64,000 bases of DNA from PALSA-911 sp963743035 (GTDB taxonomy: Bacteria; Pseudomonadota; Alphaproteobacteria; Acetobacterales; Acetobacteraceae). A program made the position numbers and the translations under genes. The stretch covers positions 248,001 through 312,000 of the forward strand of contig CAVUOB010000005.1 in NCBI GenBank assembly GCA_963743035.1, given 5' to 3'. Shown in pieces: positions 17,853 to 26,594 of this stretch (position 1 is the first letter of the stretch; every line of letters starts with the position of its first letter). The notes under the pieces were generated by a model. It was not told the DNA's origin, searched no databases, and worked only from the letters and a program-made list of their open reading frames with translations.

Positions 17853-20800
17853 CCTATGCCGAGCTGCAGGCCGCGAGCGCCTTCTCCTTCCTGCGCGGCG
17901 CGTCGCGCGCCGAGGAACTCGCCGCCGCTGCCGCAGCGCTCGGCCTGTCCGCCCTCGGCATCGCCGACCGCAATACGGTGGCCGGCGTGGTGCGCGCGCA
18001 TGGCGCCGCCCGGCAGGTCGGCATCCGCCTGCTGCCCGGCGCGCGGCTGGTGTTTCGCGATGGCACGCCGGACCTGCTCTGCTATCCCACCGACCGTGCC
18101 GCCTGGGGGCGGCTGACGCGGCTGCTGACGCTGGGCAAGGGCCGCGCCAGGCACGGCGACGGCTCCGAGCTGGCGCGGGCCACCAATCGCTGCTTCCTGG
18201 ATTACGCCGATCTGCTGGAACATGGCGAAGGCCAGGCCTTGCTGGCCGTTCCGCCGCATCGCCTGGACGCGGCATTCCGCACGGCCGTCGAGCGGCTGGC
18301 GGCGGATTTTCCCGCCGCCGCCATCGCCGCCAGCCGCCGCCATCGCGGCGACGACGCCAGCCGGTTGCGCGCCCTGGCGCGGATGCGCCTGCCGATGGTC
18401 GCCACCAACGACGTGCTGTACCACGCCCCCGAACGCCGCCCCTTGCAGGACGCGCTGACCGCCACGCGGCTCGGCTGCCGCGTCGAGCAGGCCGGGCTGG
18501 CGCTGGAACCGAACGGCGAACGGCATCTGAAATCCCCCGCCGAGATGGCGCGGCTGTTTCGCGACCATCCGGACGCCATCGCGCGGACCGGCGACATCGT
18601 CGCGCGCTGCCGCTTCTCGCTCGACGAGCTGACCTACGAATACCCCGACGAGCCGGTGCCCCCCGGCACCACGGCGGACGCGCATCTGGCGGCGCTGACC
18701 TGGCAGGGCGCGGCCGAGCGCTATCCGGGGGGCATTCCCGACAAATTGCGAAAAAACCTGGAGGCGGAGCTGGGCCTGATCGCCCGGCTCGACTACGCCC
18801 GCTATTTCCTGACCGTGCATGACATCGTCCGCCATGCCCGTTCGCGCGGCATTCTGTGCCAGGGGCGCGGCTCGGCGGCGAATTCGGCGGTCTGCTACTG
18901 CCTCGGCGTCACTGCCGTCGATCCGGCGGAAATCGACCTGCTGTTCGCGCGCTTCATCTCCGCCGAACGCCGCGAGCCGCCGGATATCGACGTGGATTTC
19001 GAGCATGAGCGGCGCGAGGAGGTGATCCAGTACATCTACCGGCGCTACGGGCGGGACCGCGCCGGCATCGCCGCCACGGTGATCCATTACCGGCCGAAAA
19101 GCGCCATCCGCGACATCGGCAAGGCGATGGGCCTGTCGGACGACACCACCGCGCTGCTGAGCCGGCAATCGAGCCGCCTGGGCGACGAGCTCTGGTCGGA
19201 CGATTGCCTGCGGGAAATCGGCCTCGATCCCGGCAGCCCGGTCTTGCGCCGCACCATCGCGCTGGCGCGCGAGCTGGTCGGCTTCCCCCGCCATCTGTCG
19301 CAGCATGTCGGCGGCTTCGTGCTGACGCGCGGGCGGCTGGACGAGACGGTGCCGATCGGGCGCGCGGCGATGGACGAACGCACCTTCATCGAATGGGACA
19401 AGGACGACATCGACACGCTGGGCATCATGAAGGTGGATGTGCTGGCGCTGGGCATGCTGACCTGCATCCGCAAGGCGCTCGATCTGGTCGGAATCGAGGG
19501 CCTGGCCGATGTGCCGAAGGAGGATCCGGCGGTGTACCGGATGCTCTCGCGCGGCGATTCCATCGGCGTGTTCCAGGTCGAATCCCGCGCCCAGATCTCC
19601 ATGCTGCCCCGGTTGAAGCCGGAAAAATTCTACGACCTGGTGATCGAGGTGGCGATCGTCCGCCCGGGGCCGATCCAGGGCGACATGGTGCATCCCTATC
19701 TGCGCCGCCGCGCGGGCAAGGAACCGGTGGTCTATCCCTCCCCCTCTGCCGGGCATGGCCTGGCGGACGAGCTGGAACTGGTGCTCGGCAAGACGCTCGG
19801 CGTGCCGCTGTTCCAGGAGCAGGCGATGCGCCTGGCCATCACGGCCGCGGGTTTCTCCCCCGAGGAGGCCAACCGGCTGCGCCGGGCGATGGCGACGTTT
19901 CGCAATGCCGGGACCATTCACACATTCGGCGAGAAGCTGGTGGAAGGGATGGTCGCGCGCGGCTATGAGCGCGATTTCGCCGAGCGGTGCTTTCGCCAGA
20001 TCGAGGGGTTCGGCACCTATGGCTTTCCGGAGAGCCACGCCGCCAGTTTCGCGCTGCTGGTCTATGTCTCCGCCTGGCTGAAATGCCACCACCCCGCGCG
20101 CTTCGCCTGTGCGCTGCTGAACTCCCAGCCGATGGGCTTCTACGCCCCGGCGCAGTTGGTGCGCGACGCGCGCGAGCATGGCGCGGAGATCCGTGCCATC
20201 GATGTAACCGCCAGCCGCTGGGACTGCACAATGGAAAGCAACGCTACCTTGCGGCTGGGCATGCGCCTGATCTCCGGCTTCCGGCAGGAATGGGCCGCGC
20301 AGATCGAGGCCGCGCAGGCCAGGGGGCTGAAGGATTTCGCCGATCTGGCGCGCGCCGTGTCGGACGCGGGCATTCCCCGCGCCGCCGTCGTCGCGCTGGC
20401 GGAGGCGGATGCGCTGCGCGGCATCGGGCTCGATCGCCGCGCCGGGCTGTGGCAGGCGCGCGGGCTGAGCAATGCGCCGCCCTTGCCGCTGTTTGCCGGC
20501 GCGGCGCCATCGTTCCGCCCGGTCGAGCTGCCGCCCATGCCGGCGCCGGAGCAGAGCGTGGCCGATTACCGCAGCACCGGCCTGTCGCTGAAAGCCCATC
20601 CGCTGCGCTTCCTGCGCCCGGTCCTGGCGCGCGACGCCATCCGCAGCTGCGCGGAAGCCACCGGATTGGCGCACGGCACGCCGGTCCGCGTCGCCGGGCT
20701 GGTGCTGGTGCGCCAGCGGCCAGGCGAGGGGGGAGTGGTGTTCTGCACGCTGGAGGACGAGACCGGGATTGCCAATCTTGTTATCTGGGCAAGCCTGCTG

Positions 20801-21028
20801 GAGCGCTACCGCCATGCCATCCTGGCCAGCCGGCTGATGCTGGCGATCGGGCGGATCCAGCGGTCAGCGGAGAATGTCGTCCACGTCATCGCCGAGCGGC
20901 TGGAAGACCGCAGCGCCGCGCTGGCAGGGCTGATCGAGGCCGATCCCATGTCCGGTATTTTCAAGCGGGGGGCATCCCCGGACCACCGCCAGGCGGTCAG
21001 CCTGCCGCGCTCGCGTGACTTCCATTGA
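17849..21028 (+). CDS. dnaE2: error-prone DNA polymerase DnaE2 (ImuC)
   Basis: C-family polymerase alpha subunit used for translesion synthesis after SOS induction, 1059 residues. The N-terminal PHP domain starts AELQAASAFSFLRGAS; the polymerase palm includes PDIDVDFEHERR near 370-385, followed by fingers, helix-hairpin-helix and an OB-fold near the C-terminus (VRVAGLVLVRQRPG). GTG at 17849 is chosen because it overlaps the imuB stop and gives the conserved N-terminus. Third gene of the LexA-controlled operon. Confidence 0.95.
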   Translation: MTYAELQAASAFSFLRGASRAEELAAAAAALGLSALGIADRNTVAGVVRAHGAARQVGIRLLPGARLVFRDGTPDLLCYPTDRAAWGRLTRLLTLGKGRARHGDGSELARATNRCFLDYADLLEHGEGQALLAVPPHRLDAAFRTAVERLAADFPAAAIAASRRHRGDDASRLRALARMRLPMVATNDVLYHAPERRPLQDALTATRLGCRVEQAGLALEPNGERHLKSPAEMARLFRDHPDAIARTGDIVARCRFSLDELTYEYPDEPVPPGTTADAHLAALTWQGAAERYPGGIPDKLRKNLEAELGLIARLDYARYFLTVHDIVRHARSRGILCQGRGSAANSAVCYCLGVTAVDPAEIDLLFARFISAERREPPDIDVDFEHERREEVIQYIYRRYGRDRAGIAATVIHYRPKSAIRDIGKAMGLSDDTTALLSRQSSRLGDELWSDDCLREIGLDPGSPVLRRTIALARELVGFPRHLSQHVGGFVLTRGRLDETVPIGRAAMDERTFIEWDKDDIDTLGIMKVDVLALGMLTCIRKALDLVGIEGLADVPKEDPAVYRMLSRGDSIGVFQVESRAQISMLPRLKPEKFYDLVIEVAIVRPGPIQGDMVHPYLRRRAGKEPVVYPSPSAGHGLADELELVLGKTLGVPLFQEQAMRLAITAAGFSPEEANRLRRAMATFRNAGTIHTFGEKLVEGMVARGYERDFAERCFRQIEGFGTYGFPESHAASFALLVYVSAWLKCHHPARFACALLNSQPMGFYAPAQLVRDAREHGAEIRAIDVTASRWDCTMESNATLRLGMRLISGFRQEWAAQIEAAQARGLKDFADLARAVSDAGIPRAAVVALAEADALRGIGLDRRAGLWQARGLSNAPPLPLFAGAAPSFRPVELPPMPAPEQSVADYRSTGLSLKAHPLRFLRPVLARDAIRSCAEATGLAHGTPVRVAGLVLVRQRPGEGGVVFCTLEDETGIANLVIWASLLERYRHAILASRLMLAIGRIQRSAENVVHVIAERLEDRSAALAGLIEADPMSGIFKRGASPDHRQAVSLPRSRDFH

Positions 21029-21129
21029 AAGATTTCCTTGAGCTGTGAACTAAATTACAGCATTTTATTAAAAATTAGGTTAACATCTCGCCATGGACTG
21101 AAACATCCACCACCGATGGACGTGGGAAA

Positions 21130-21909
21130 ATGGGGCAGAAAATGGGGCACAGGCTCGCGGACGCCAGTCTACGCATGACCTATCTGCGCGACCCATACCA
21201 GATCGACGATCTGGACCAGGACGCCATCCTGCGTGATCTGTCCATGACCGGGCCGGACCACCCGAAACGGGACCCGGCGGAAGAGCCGGCGACCGTGCGC
21301 CTCAGCCACCGCAGCCTCAGCCTCAGCGATTACGGCCACCTGATCCTCGCCAGCGACCGCGCCACGTCGCAGACCCTGGCCCTGCTCGGCGTGCATGACG
21401 GGAGCACCGGGCAGGAGGATTTCCTGCATCTGCAGACCGCCTATGTCGCCCCGGTCGCGCGCGGCCGGCGGGTCGCGGACCGGATGATCGCGCTGGCCAT
21501 GCTGCACATCGCCGGCAACCGCACGGTGCCGAAGGTGATCGTTGCGCGCACCTCCAACCCGATCTGGTATCGCAGCCTGTGCCGGTTTTCCAAACGGCTC
21601 ACGGGCGCGGTGTTCTATCCCGGCCATGACAGCCCCGCCATCCGCCTGGACAGCGTCCGCCTCGCGCTGCGCATCGCCGGCGAGGTGGCCCCCAACCTGC
21701 GCCTGGAGAAGGCCAGCGCGGCGCTGCGCGGCGGGCGCATCGACGCCGGGCTGCTGCGGGCCCGCCCAAGCTGCAACGACAAGCAGCTGGAGGCGCTGTT
21801 CGGCCGGTACCTGCAGCCGGCCGATCAGATCCTGGCGGTGATCGACCTGCGCACGCAGAGCGAGGATGCCATCCTGGAGAACGCCAGGCGGATCTATCGG
21901 GCGCGGTAA
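21130..21909 (+). CDS. GNAT-fold acetyltransferase-like protein
   Basis: Predicted 259-residue protein. The middle part contains LQTAYVAPVARGRRVADRM (about 98-118), which resembles the acetyl-CoA-binding motif A of GNAT enzymes, followed by ARTSNPIWYRSLCRF (motif-B-like). The substrate is unknown, and the last 90 residues do not resemble anything I recognise. It follows an AT-rich region (21029-21110) likely to hold its promoter and converges on the DUF1194 gene. The GNAT assignment is inferred from the motifs. Confidence 0.6.
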   Translation: MGQKMGHRLADASLRMTYLRDPYQIDDLDQDAILRDLSMTGPDHPKRDPAEEPATVRLSHRSLSLSDYGHLILASDRATSQTLALLGVHDGSTGQEDFLHLQTAYVAPVARGRRVADRMIALAMLHIAGNRTVPKVIVARTSNPIWYRSLCRFSKRLTGAVFYPGHDSPAIRLDSVRLALRIAGEVAPNLRLEKASAALRGGRIDAGLLRARPSCNDKQLEALFGRYLQPADQILAVIDLRTQSEDAILENARRIYRAR

Positions 21910-21924
21910 CGCCCGGACATTGCC

Positions 21925-22692
21925 CTACTGCGCCGTGAGACGCACGCCAGGACCCTCCGGCGGCAGGCCGGCGATCTCGCTTACCAGCTTGCGGGTCATC
22001 GCCTCGCCGAAGCTTTCGAAGTCGTGCACTTCCAGCACGAAGCTGCCGGGACCGCCGGTGACGTTCTCGCGGTAGTATTTCGACAGCCCGCCGGGCGGCT
22101 GGACATGGGCGTAGGTCCAGGACACCGGATGCGCGTTGATGATCGTCAGGCCGTTGATCGTGATGCCCGCCTCCAGCGCCGCGTCGCGCGCTTCCGTCAC
22201 CTCCCGCCCGGCATTGTTGGTGCCGTCGCCGCAGACATCGATGACCAGGCGCTGCGCCTCCATGCCGCTATCGGCCAGCAGCTTCACCGCGTGGTCGATG
22301 CCCGCGGAGATCGCCGTGCGGCCCCAGAACGAGCGGCCTTCCGCCTTCAGGCGGTCGGCGAAGGCCTGCGCGGTGGCGGCGTCGTGGATGTCGGTCCATT
22401 CGATCACCGTGCGCACCTCATAGGCGCCGGCGAATTCCACATAGGCGACCGAGATGGCGCCCAGCGCGCCGTTCTGGATGGCCTTCAGCACCCGCGGGTC
22501 GGTGAAGGCCTCGGCGTAGCCCTGCTTCTCCAGGTCGAATTCGGCATCGTCGATGCTGCGGGAGACGTCGGTCACCAGCACCAGCGCCAGGTCCACATGC
22601 TCCGCCGCGCGCGCCGCCCGGCCGGCGGACAGCACCAATGCCAGGGTCAGGGCCAGGGCGAACAGCCACGCGCCGATGGATCGGCCCGGCAT
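21925..22692 (-). CDS. DUF1194 (von Willebrand A-like) exported protein
   Basis: Exported protein with a vWA-like fold. Starting at MPGRSIGAWLF it has a signal peptide (about 1-30, ending AARAAEH) and then VDLALVLVTDVSRSIDDAEF, a MIDAS-like DxSxS motif for metal-dependent ligand binding. VIDVCGDGTNN follows further on. An in-frame ATG at 22767 would add 25 residues made of RPPLV/QPPLV repeats from a minisatellite, so I prefer 22692. Function unknown; no partner is obvious nearby. Confidence 0.8.
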   Translation of the reverse strand: MPGRSIGAWLFALALTLALVLSAGRAARAAEHVDLALVLVTDVSRSIDDAEFDLEKQGYAEAFTDPRVLKAIQNGALGAISVAYVEFAGAYEVRTVIEWTDIHDAATAQAFADRLKAEGRSFWGRTAISAGIDHAVKLLADSGMEAQRLVIDVCGDGTNNAGREVTEARDAALEAGITINGLTIINAHPVSWTYAHVQPPGGLSKYYRENVTGGPGSFVLEVHDFESFGEAMTRKLVSEIAGLPPEGPGVRLTAQ

Positions 22693-22700
22693 GCGAACGG

Positions 22701-22760
22701 GCGGTTGGACAAGCGGCGGTTGGACAAGCGGCGGGCGGACAAGCGGCGGGCGGACAAGCG
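22701..22760. repeat. 15-bp x4 minisatellite upstream of the DUF1194 gene
   Basis: Four 15-bp units GGCGG(T/G)(T/C)GGACAAGC lie head to tail, changing from the TT to the GC variant halfway. They overlap the possible upstream start of the DUF1194 gene, where they would encode (R/Q)PPLV repeats on the minus strand. Confidence 0.85.
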
Positions 22761-22849
22761 GGTGCATCGCACGATCCCCATCTCCGACTGGCCCCTATGT
22801 TGGACCGGCCGGCCCGCGCGTCAAAGGAAATCGCGTCCGCCGCGGGCGA

Positions 22850-22897
22850 GCCCGCCGCTTGCGGCTGCCAGCCCCCGCCGCTTGCGGCTACCAGCCG
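22850..22897. repeat. duplicated 24-bp unit at the end of the HAD gene
   Basis: Two tandem copies of about 24 bp containing CCGCCGCTTGCGGCT(G/A)CCAGCC. Each holds a small GCCGC-TT-GCGGC dyad. The second copy covers the stop codon of the HAD gene, so the duplication lies just after it. Confidence 0.7.
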
Positions 22898-23739
22898 AAA
22901 CCCGCGATGGCTGCCGCCGGATCCAGTCCGGCGTCGGCCAGCGCCGCCCGGGCGCGGGAGGTGTCGCCGGCCAGCGCCTCGCCATGCAGCCCGCCCAGCA
23001 CCCAGCAGGCCGCGAGGCCCGCGGCCGCCGCGCCGGCGATGTCGGTGCGCAGCGAGTCCCCCACCGCCATCACCCGTTCCGACGGCAGGTCCAGCATCCG
23101 CAGCACCGGCCGGTAGATCGCCGGGTCGGGCTTGCCGAGCGAACGCACGTTCCCGCCCATCTCCTGGTAGCGCAGCGCCAGCGATCCCGCGCACAGCACG
23201 CGCACGCCGTCGCGGATCACTTCCAGGTCGGGATTGCCGCAGATCATCGGCAGCCCGGCCGCGCGGCATTGTTCCAGCACCGGCTCGAACTCCGCCATGT
23301 CGGTGGGATTGCGGTGGTCGTCCGGGCCGGTGTTGAGCAGGAATTCCGCCTCGGCCGGGGTGGCGACCTCGGTCAGCCCCAGCCCTTCCAGCACGTTGCG
23401 GTCGCGTTCCGGGCCCAGATGGAAGACGCGCGTGCCGAGCCCCTGCCACCATTCATCCGGCCGGTCGCGCAGATGGCGATGCACCGCCTCCCCGCTGGTC
23501 AGGATGTCCGTGTACAGCTCGTCGGGGATGCCCATCCGCCGCATCGAGGCCTGCGCCGCGAAGTTGCGTCGCGGCGCGTTGGACAGCAGCACCACCCGCT
23601 TGCCCCGCTCGCGCAGCCGGGTGAGGCACTCCACCGCGCCCGGATAGGGCTTCACCCCGTCATGCACGACGCCCCAGAGATCGACGATGAAGCCGTCATA
23701 GCGCTCGGCGAGCGGGGCGAATTCGGCCAGAAATTCCAT
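22888..23739 (-). CDS. TIGR01459-family HAD hydrolase
   Basis: Haloacid dehalogenase-type phosphatase of the NagD-like group, 283 residues. Motif I appears as DGFIVDLWGVVHDG (about 15-28), with a Trp-Gly-Val variant typical of this family. Motif II is LLSNAPRR (about 51-58), and the C-terminal GKPDPAIY and VGDSLRTDIAGA carry the lysine and acidic residues. The substrate is not known. Overlaps the pyrD stop by one base, so the two genes probably form an operon with pyrD first. Confidence 0.88.
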   Translation of the reverse strand: MEFLAEFAPLAERYDGFIVDLWGVVHDGVKPYPGAVECLTRLRERGKRVVLLSNAPRRNFAAQASMRRMGIPDELYTDILTSGEAVHRHLRDRPDEWWQGLGTRVFHLGPERDRNVLEGLGLTEVATPAEAEFLLNTGPDDHRNPTDMAEFEPVLEQCRAAGLPMICGNPDLEVIRDGVRVLCAGSLALRYQEMGGNVRSLGKPDPAIYRPVLRMLDLPSERVMAVGDSLRTDIAGAAAAGLAACWVLGGLHGEALAGDTSRARAALADAGLDPAAAIAGFGW

Positions 23740-24806
23740 CAGGCGGCTCCTGCCAGTCGCGTTGCGTCGGTTCCGACGGCGTCCTGCACACGGGCAAAAC
23801 CCGCCCGGCGCAGGGTGGCCAGCAGCTCCCGCTTGAGGCGGGGGATCAGCGCCGGGCCGGCATAGGCGAACTCGCTGTAGAGTTGCACCAGGCTGGCGCC
23901 GGCCTGGATTTTTACCAGTGCGTCCGCGCCGGTGCGCACGCCGCCAACGCCGATCAGCGTCAGGCGGCCGCGGGCGAGCAGGGCGGTCTTCGCCAGAACG
24001 CGGGTGGACAGCTCGAACAACGGCGCGCCGGACAATCCGCCGGCCTGGCTCGCATTCGCCGAACGCAGCCCGCGCGGGCGGGAGATCGTGGTGTTCGACA
24101 CGATCAGCCCCTGCACGCCGCCGGCGACGCAGGTTTCCACCACCGCGGCGATGCCCTCGTCGGCGAGGTCGGGGGCGATCTTCACCAGCAGCGGCGGGCG
24201 CTGCGGCACCGCCTGGTTCACCGCGGCCAGGATCGCGGCCAGCCGGGCCTCGCCCTGCAGGTCGCGCAGGCCGGGCGTGTTGGGGGAGGACACGTTGATG
24301 ACGACATAATCCGCCCGGCCGGCCACCGCGGCGATCAGCCGGGGATAGTCGCGCTCGGGGTCGGCGTTTTCCTTGTTGATGCCGACATTCGCACCGAGAG
24401 GGACGGCGCCACGGGGCACCGCCGCGAACCTGGCGAGGTAGGCTTCCAGGCCGTCATTGTTGAAGCCGTTGCGGTTGATCACCGCGCGGTCCGCCTCCAG
24501 CCGGAACAGCCGCGGCAGCGGATTGCCGAATTGCGGGCGCGGGGTGACGGTGCCGGTCTCGACGAAGCCGAACCCGAGCCGCATCAGCGGCGCGGCCGCC
24601 AGGGCGTTCTTGTCGAACCCGGCGGCCAGCCCGATCGGGTTGGCGAAATGCAGCCCCAGCGCATCGACCGCCAGCGCCGGATCGTCGGCGCCGGCAGCGG
24701 CGCCGGCGAGACCCAGGCGCAAGGCCCGCAACGCCAGCAGATGGGCGCGTTCGGGGTCCATCCAGCGCAGCAGGGGGATCAGGGCGGAGGCAATGGCGGG
24801 GGTCAT
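23739..24806 (-). CDS. pyrD: dihydroorotate dehydrogenase (quinone), class 2
   Basis: Membrane-associated FMN enzyme that oxidises dihydroorotate to orotate with quinone as acceptor in pyrimidine synthesis, 355 residues. The N-terminal helical extension (residues 1-40) typical of class 2 is present. FMN and substrate motifs are visible as GFGFVETGTVTPRPQ, NRNGFNN, NVSSPNTPGLRDLQ and GGLSGAPLFELST. Followed immediately by the HAD hydrolase gene. Confidence 0.96.
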   Translation of the reverse strand: MTPAIASALIPLLRWMDPERAHLLALRALRLGLAGAAAGADDPALAVDALGLHFANPIGLAAGFDKNALAAAPLMRLGFGFVETGTVTPRPQFGNPLPRLFRLEADRAVINRNGFNNDGLEAYLARFAAVPRGAVPLGANVGINKENADPERDYPRLIAAVAGRADYVVINVSSPNTPGLRDLQGEARLAAILAAVNQAVPQRPPLLVKIAPDLADEGIAAVVETCVAGGVQGLIVSNTTISRPRGLRSANASQAGGLSGAPLFELSTRVLAKTALLARGRLTLIGVGGVRTGADALVKIQAGASLVQLYSEFAYAGPALIPRLKRELLATLRRAGFARVQDAVGTDATRLAGAA

Positions 24807-24845
24807 GCGAAGCGCTTATGCCCGCGCCCGGCGCGGCTGAAAAGC

Positions 24846-25088
24846 TCAGCACATCCGCGCGGTGACCATCTCGCCGCCGCCCTCGCCGCGCGGCACCACC
24901 GTCAGCATGCGCGCGCCGTCGGCGGCCGAGACCATCAGCATATCGCCGCCCGTCAGCAGATCGGCCGCGCCGCCGAAGAAGCCCGGCTGCTCCACCCGGC
25001 CGAGGCCGTCCTGGCCGGCCTTGTAGTGCCACAGGGTAAAACCGTTGGCATAGGCGAGCACGGAGAGATTGCGGACGGCGAAGGCCAT
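24846..25088 (-). CDS. small conserved-looking hypothetical protein
   Basis: 80-residue protein beginning MAFAVRNLSVLAYANGFTLWHYKAG, rich in small and hydrophobic residues but without a clear transmembrane helix or signal peptide. The start at 25088 is preceded by GAAAGGA. A Rho-independent terminator lies just upstream (25109-25139), so it must have its own start of transcription or depend on readthrough. I do not recognise a family with certainty. Confidence 0.7.
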   Translation of the reverse strand: MAFAVRNLSVLAYANGFTLWHYKAGQDGLGRVEQPGFFGGAADLLTGGDMLMVSAADGARMLTVVPRGEGGGEMVTARMC

Positions 25089-25108
25089 GGCGGAAATCCT
25101 TTCGGCAC

Positions 25109-25139
25109 AAAAAAGCCGCCATCCCCAGGGGATGGCGGC
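25109..25139 (-). terminator. Rho-independent terminator (minus strand)
   Basis: On the minus strand GCCGCCATCCCC pairs with GGGGATGGCGGC and is followed by six T residues (25114-25109). It most simply terminates the 25247-25735 gene. Its position 21 bases before the start of the 80-residue gene leaves room for an attenuator role. Confidence 0.85.
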
Positions 25140-25246
25140 GCGAGTTGGAGGGGAGGAGAGAGGCAGCGGGCATGGATCGCCCGCTGATGCAGGCATCCTG
25201 GCCCGGCTCTATCTCCGTGTCAAGGAATATTTTCCTGTAATATGCA

Positions 25247-25735
25247 TTATGTCACAATCCCCTTCACCCGCAGCGGCCATTCCAGCCGGTCCAACGCTTC
25301 CTTCCACAGACGGTGATCGGCGCGCTCGGCGGCATAGCTGGGATCCGGCGCGACGCCGCGCTCGCCCCAGGCGCGCAGGATCCGGGCATGCGCGAGGTCG
25401 ATGCGGCGGCTGCGATACAGCATGTCCAGGCACAGCACGACGTCGTCGGGCTCGCAGGGCCGCCGGACCAGCCCCTTGTTGGCGCCGTAGCGCGCGCCCT
25501 CCCGCCGGGCGGTCAGCGCCGACATGGTCCAGAACCAGGCTTCCTCGGCGGTGCGGAACGGCTCGGCCCGGCCGGTCGCGGCCCGCGCCCGCTGCGCGGC
25601 ATTCGCCGCGTTGGCCCCTAGCGGAGCGGCCCTGTTGGCCCTGAGCGGAGCGGCCGCGTTGGCCCTAAGCGGTGCGGTCGCATTGGCCCTGAGCGGTGCG
25701 TGCGCAAGGCGGGTCGTGTTGGCTGGTCGCGACAT
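25247..25735 (-). CDS. hypothetical protein with repeat-bearing N-terminus
   Basis: 162 residues from MSRPANTTRLAHAPLRAN. The first third is an (A)PLRANAA octapeptide array encoded by a 24-bp minisatellite. The rest looks conserved and globular: FRTAEEAWFWTMSALTARREG, RPCEPDDVVLCLDMLYR, HARILRAWGERG and LWKEALDRLEWPLRVKGIV. It is transcribed divergently from the S24 regulator and ended by the terminator at 25109-25139. Function unknown; the position suggests it could be a target of that regulator. Confidence 0.75.
   Translation of the reverse strand: MSRPANTTRLAHAPLRANATAPLRANAAAPLRANRAAPLGANAANAAQRARAATGRAEPFRTAEEAWFWTMSALTARREGARYGANKGLVRRPCEPDDVVLCLDMLYRSRRIDLAHARILRAWGERGVAPDPSYAAERADHRLWKEALDRLEWPLRVKGIVT
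25610..25705. repeat. 24-bp x4 in-frame minisatellite
   Basis: Four contiguous 24-bp units (25610, 25634, 25658, 25682) of the type GTTGGCCCTGAGCGG(A/T)GCGG encode on the minus strand the repeated peptide APLRAN plus two small residues in the 25247-25735 gene. Confidence 0.9.
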
Positions 25736-25938
25736 CGTATGTCTCCCGCAAGATTCCGGATGAACAATGGATGAAAATAACCACAGGTTGCAGTCTCGCG
25801 GCAAGCGTCAATCGTCATATTTTCCTATTTCAATTGGCGCAAAATCCTACGACACTACGGACATGCGAATCGGCCCACACCGCTTCCGGACGCCGGAGGG
25901 CATTTCCGGATGAAGCAAGCCAATATCTGGGGCGTGCC
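25736..25938. promoter_or_regulatory. divergent regulatory region of the S24 regulator
   Basis: This 203-bp spacer between two divergent genes contains an AT-rich stretch (25765-25860) where both promoters probably lie. A near-LexA motif GAAC-N7-GAAA is at 25762-25776 but departs from consensus at one base. The encoded S24 regulator may bind here; I found no perfect dyad. Confidence 0.4.
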
Positions 25939-26586
25939 ATGAAGCACGACGATATCTGGCGCGCGCTCGACACGCTGGCGGCCGAGAGCGGATTGTCCGC
26001 CTCCGGCCTCGCCAAGGCGGCCGGGCTCGACCCCACGACCTTCAACCCGTCCAAGCGCACCATGCCCGACGGCCGCGCGCGCTGGCCCAGCACCGAGAGC
26101 CTGGCCAAGGTGCTGAATGCCACCGGCGCCAGCCTGGAAGCCTTTACCGCCCTGGTCACCGGCGCGCGGACGCTGGCGTCCAGCCCGCCGCGCGCCAGCT
26201 CCCGCCGGGTGCCGCTGATCGGCTTCGCCCAGGCCGGCGGGGACGGGTATTTCGACGATGGCGGCTATCCCGTCGGCGGCGGCTGGGACGAGGTCAGCCT
26301 GCCGGAAATCGGCGACGCCAACGCCTATGCGCTGGAGATCAGCGGCAATTCGATGGAACCGGTGTTCCGCGACGGCGACATGGTGATCGTCTCGCCCGCC
26401 GCGCCAATCCGCCGCGGCGACCGGGTGGTGGTGCGCACCACCGGCGGAGAGGTCATGGCCAAGCAACTCGCCCGCCGCTCCGCCAGGCGGGTGGAACTGC
26501 GCAGCCTGAACCCGGAACATCCGGACTACAGCTTCGACCTGAGCGAGGTCACCTGGATCCACCGCATCGTGTGGGCCAGCCAGTAG
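25939..26586 (+). CDS. LexA/CI-like transcriptional regulator, peptidase S24
   Basis: 215-residue repressor. The N-terminal helix-turn-helix domain (about 1-75, LSASGLAKAAGLDPTTFN) is followed by an S24 self-cleavage domain. The cleavage pair Ala99-Gly100 is in FAQAGGDGYF, the catalytic serine is Ser138 in SGNSMEP and the lysine Lys175 in EVMAKQL. All elements for RecA-stimulated autocleavage are present. The HTH differs from true LexA, so it is more like phage C2/CI or PrtR repressors. It is isolated from any prophage genes. Confidence 0.9.
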   Translation: MKHDDIWRALDTLAAESGLSASGLAKAAGLDPTTFNPSKRTMPDGRARWPSTESLAKVLNATGASLEAFTALVTGARTLASSPPRASSRRVPLIGFAQAGGDGYFDDGGYPVGGGWDEVSLPEIGDANAYALEISGNSMEPVFRDGDMVIVSPAAPIRRGDRVVVRTTGGEVMAKQLARRSARRVELRSLNPEHPDYSFDLSEVTWIHRIVWASQ

Positions 26587-26594
26587 GACAGGTT

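Noticed and set aside
21068..21083. Possible CtrA box before the GNAT-like gene
   Set aside because: The half-sites TTAA and TTAA are 8 bases apart, not 7, in a stretch that is simply AT-rich.
25610..25705. CRISPR-like array
   Set aside because: Units are contiguous with no spacers and keep the reading frame; this is a minisatellite.
25762..25776. Possible LexA box GAAC-N7-GAAA
   Set aside because: The second half-site departs from GAAC, so I list it only as part of the divergent regulatory region.
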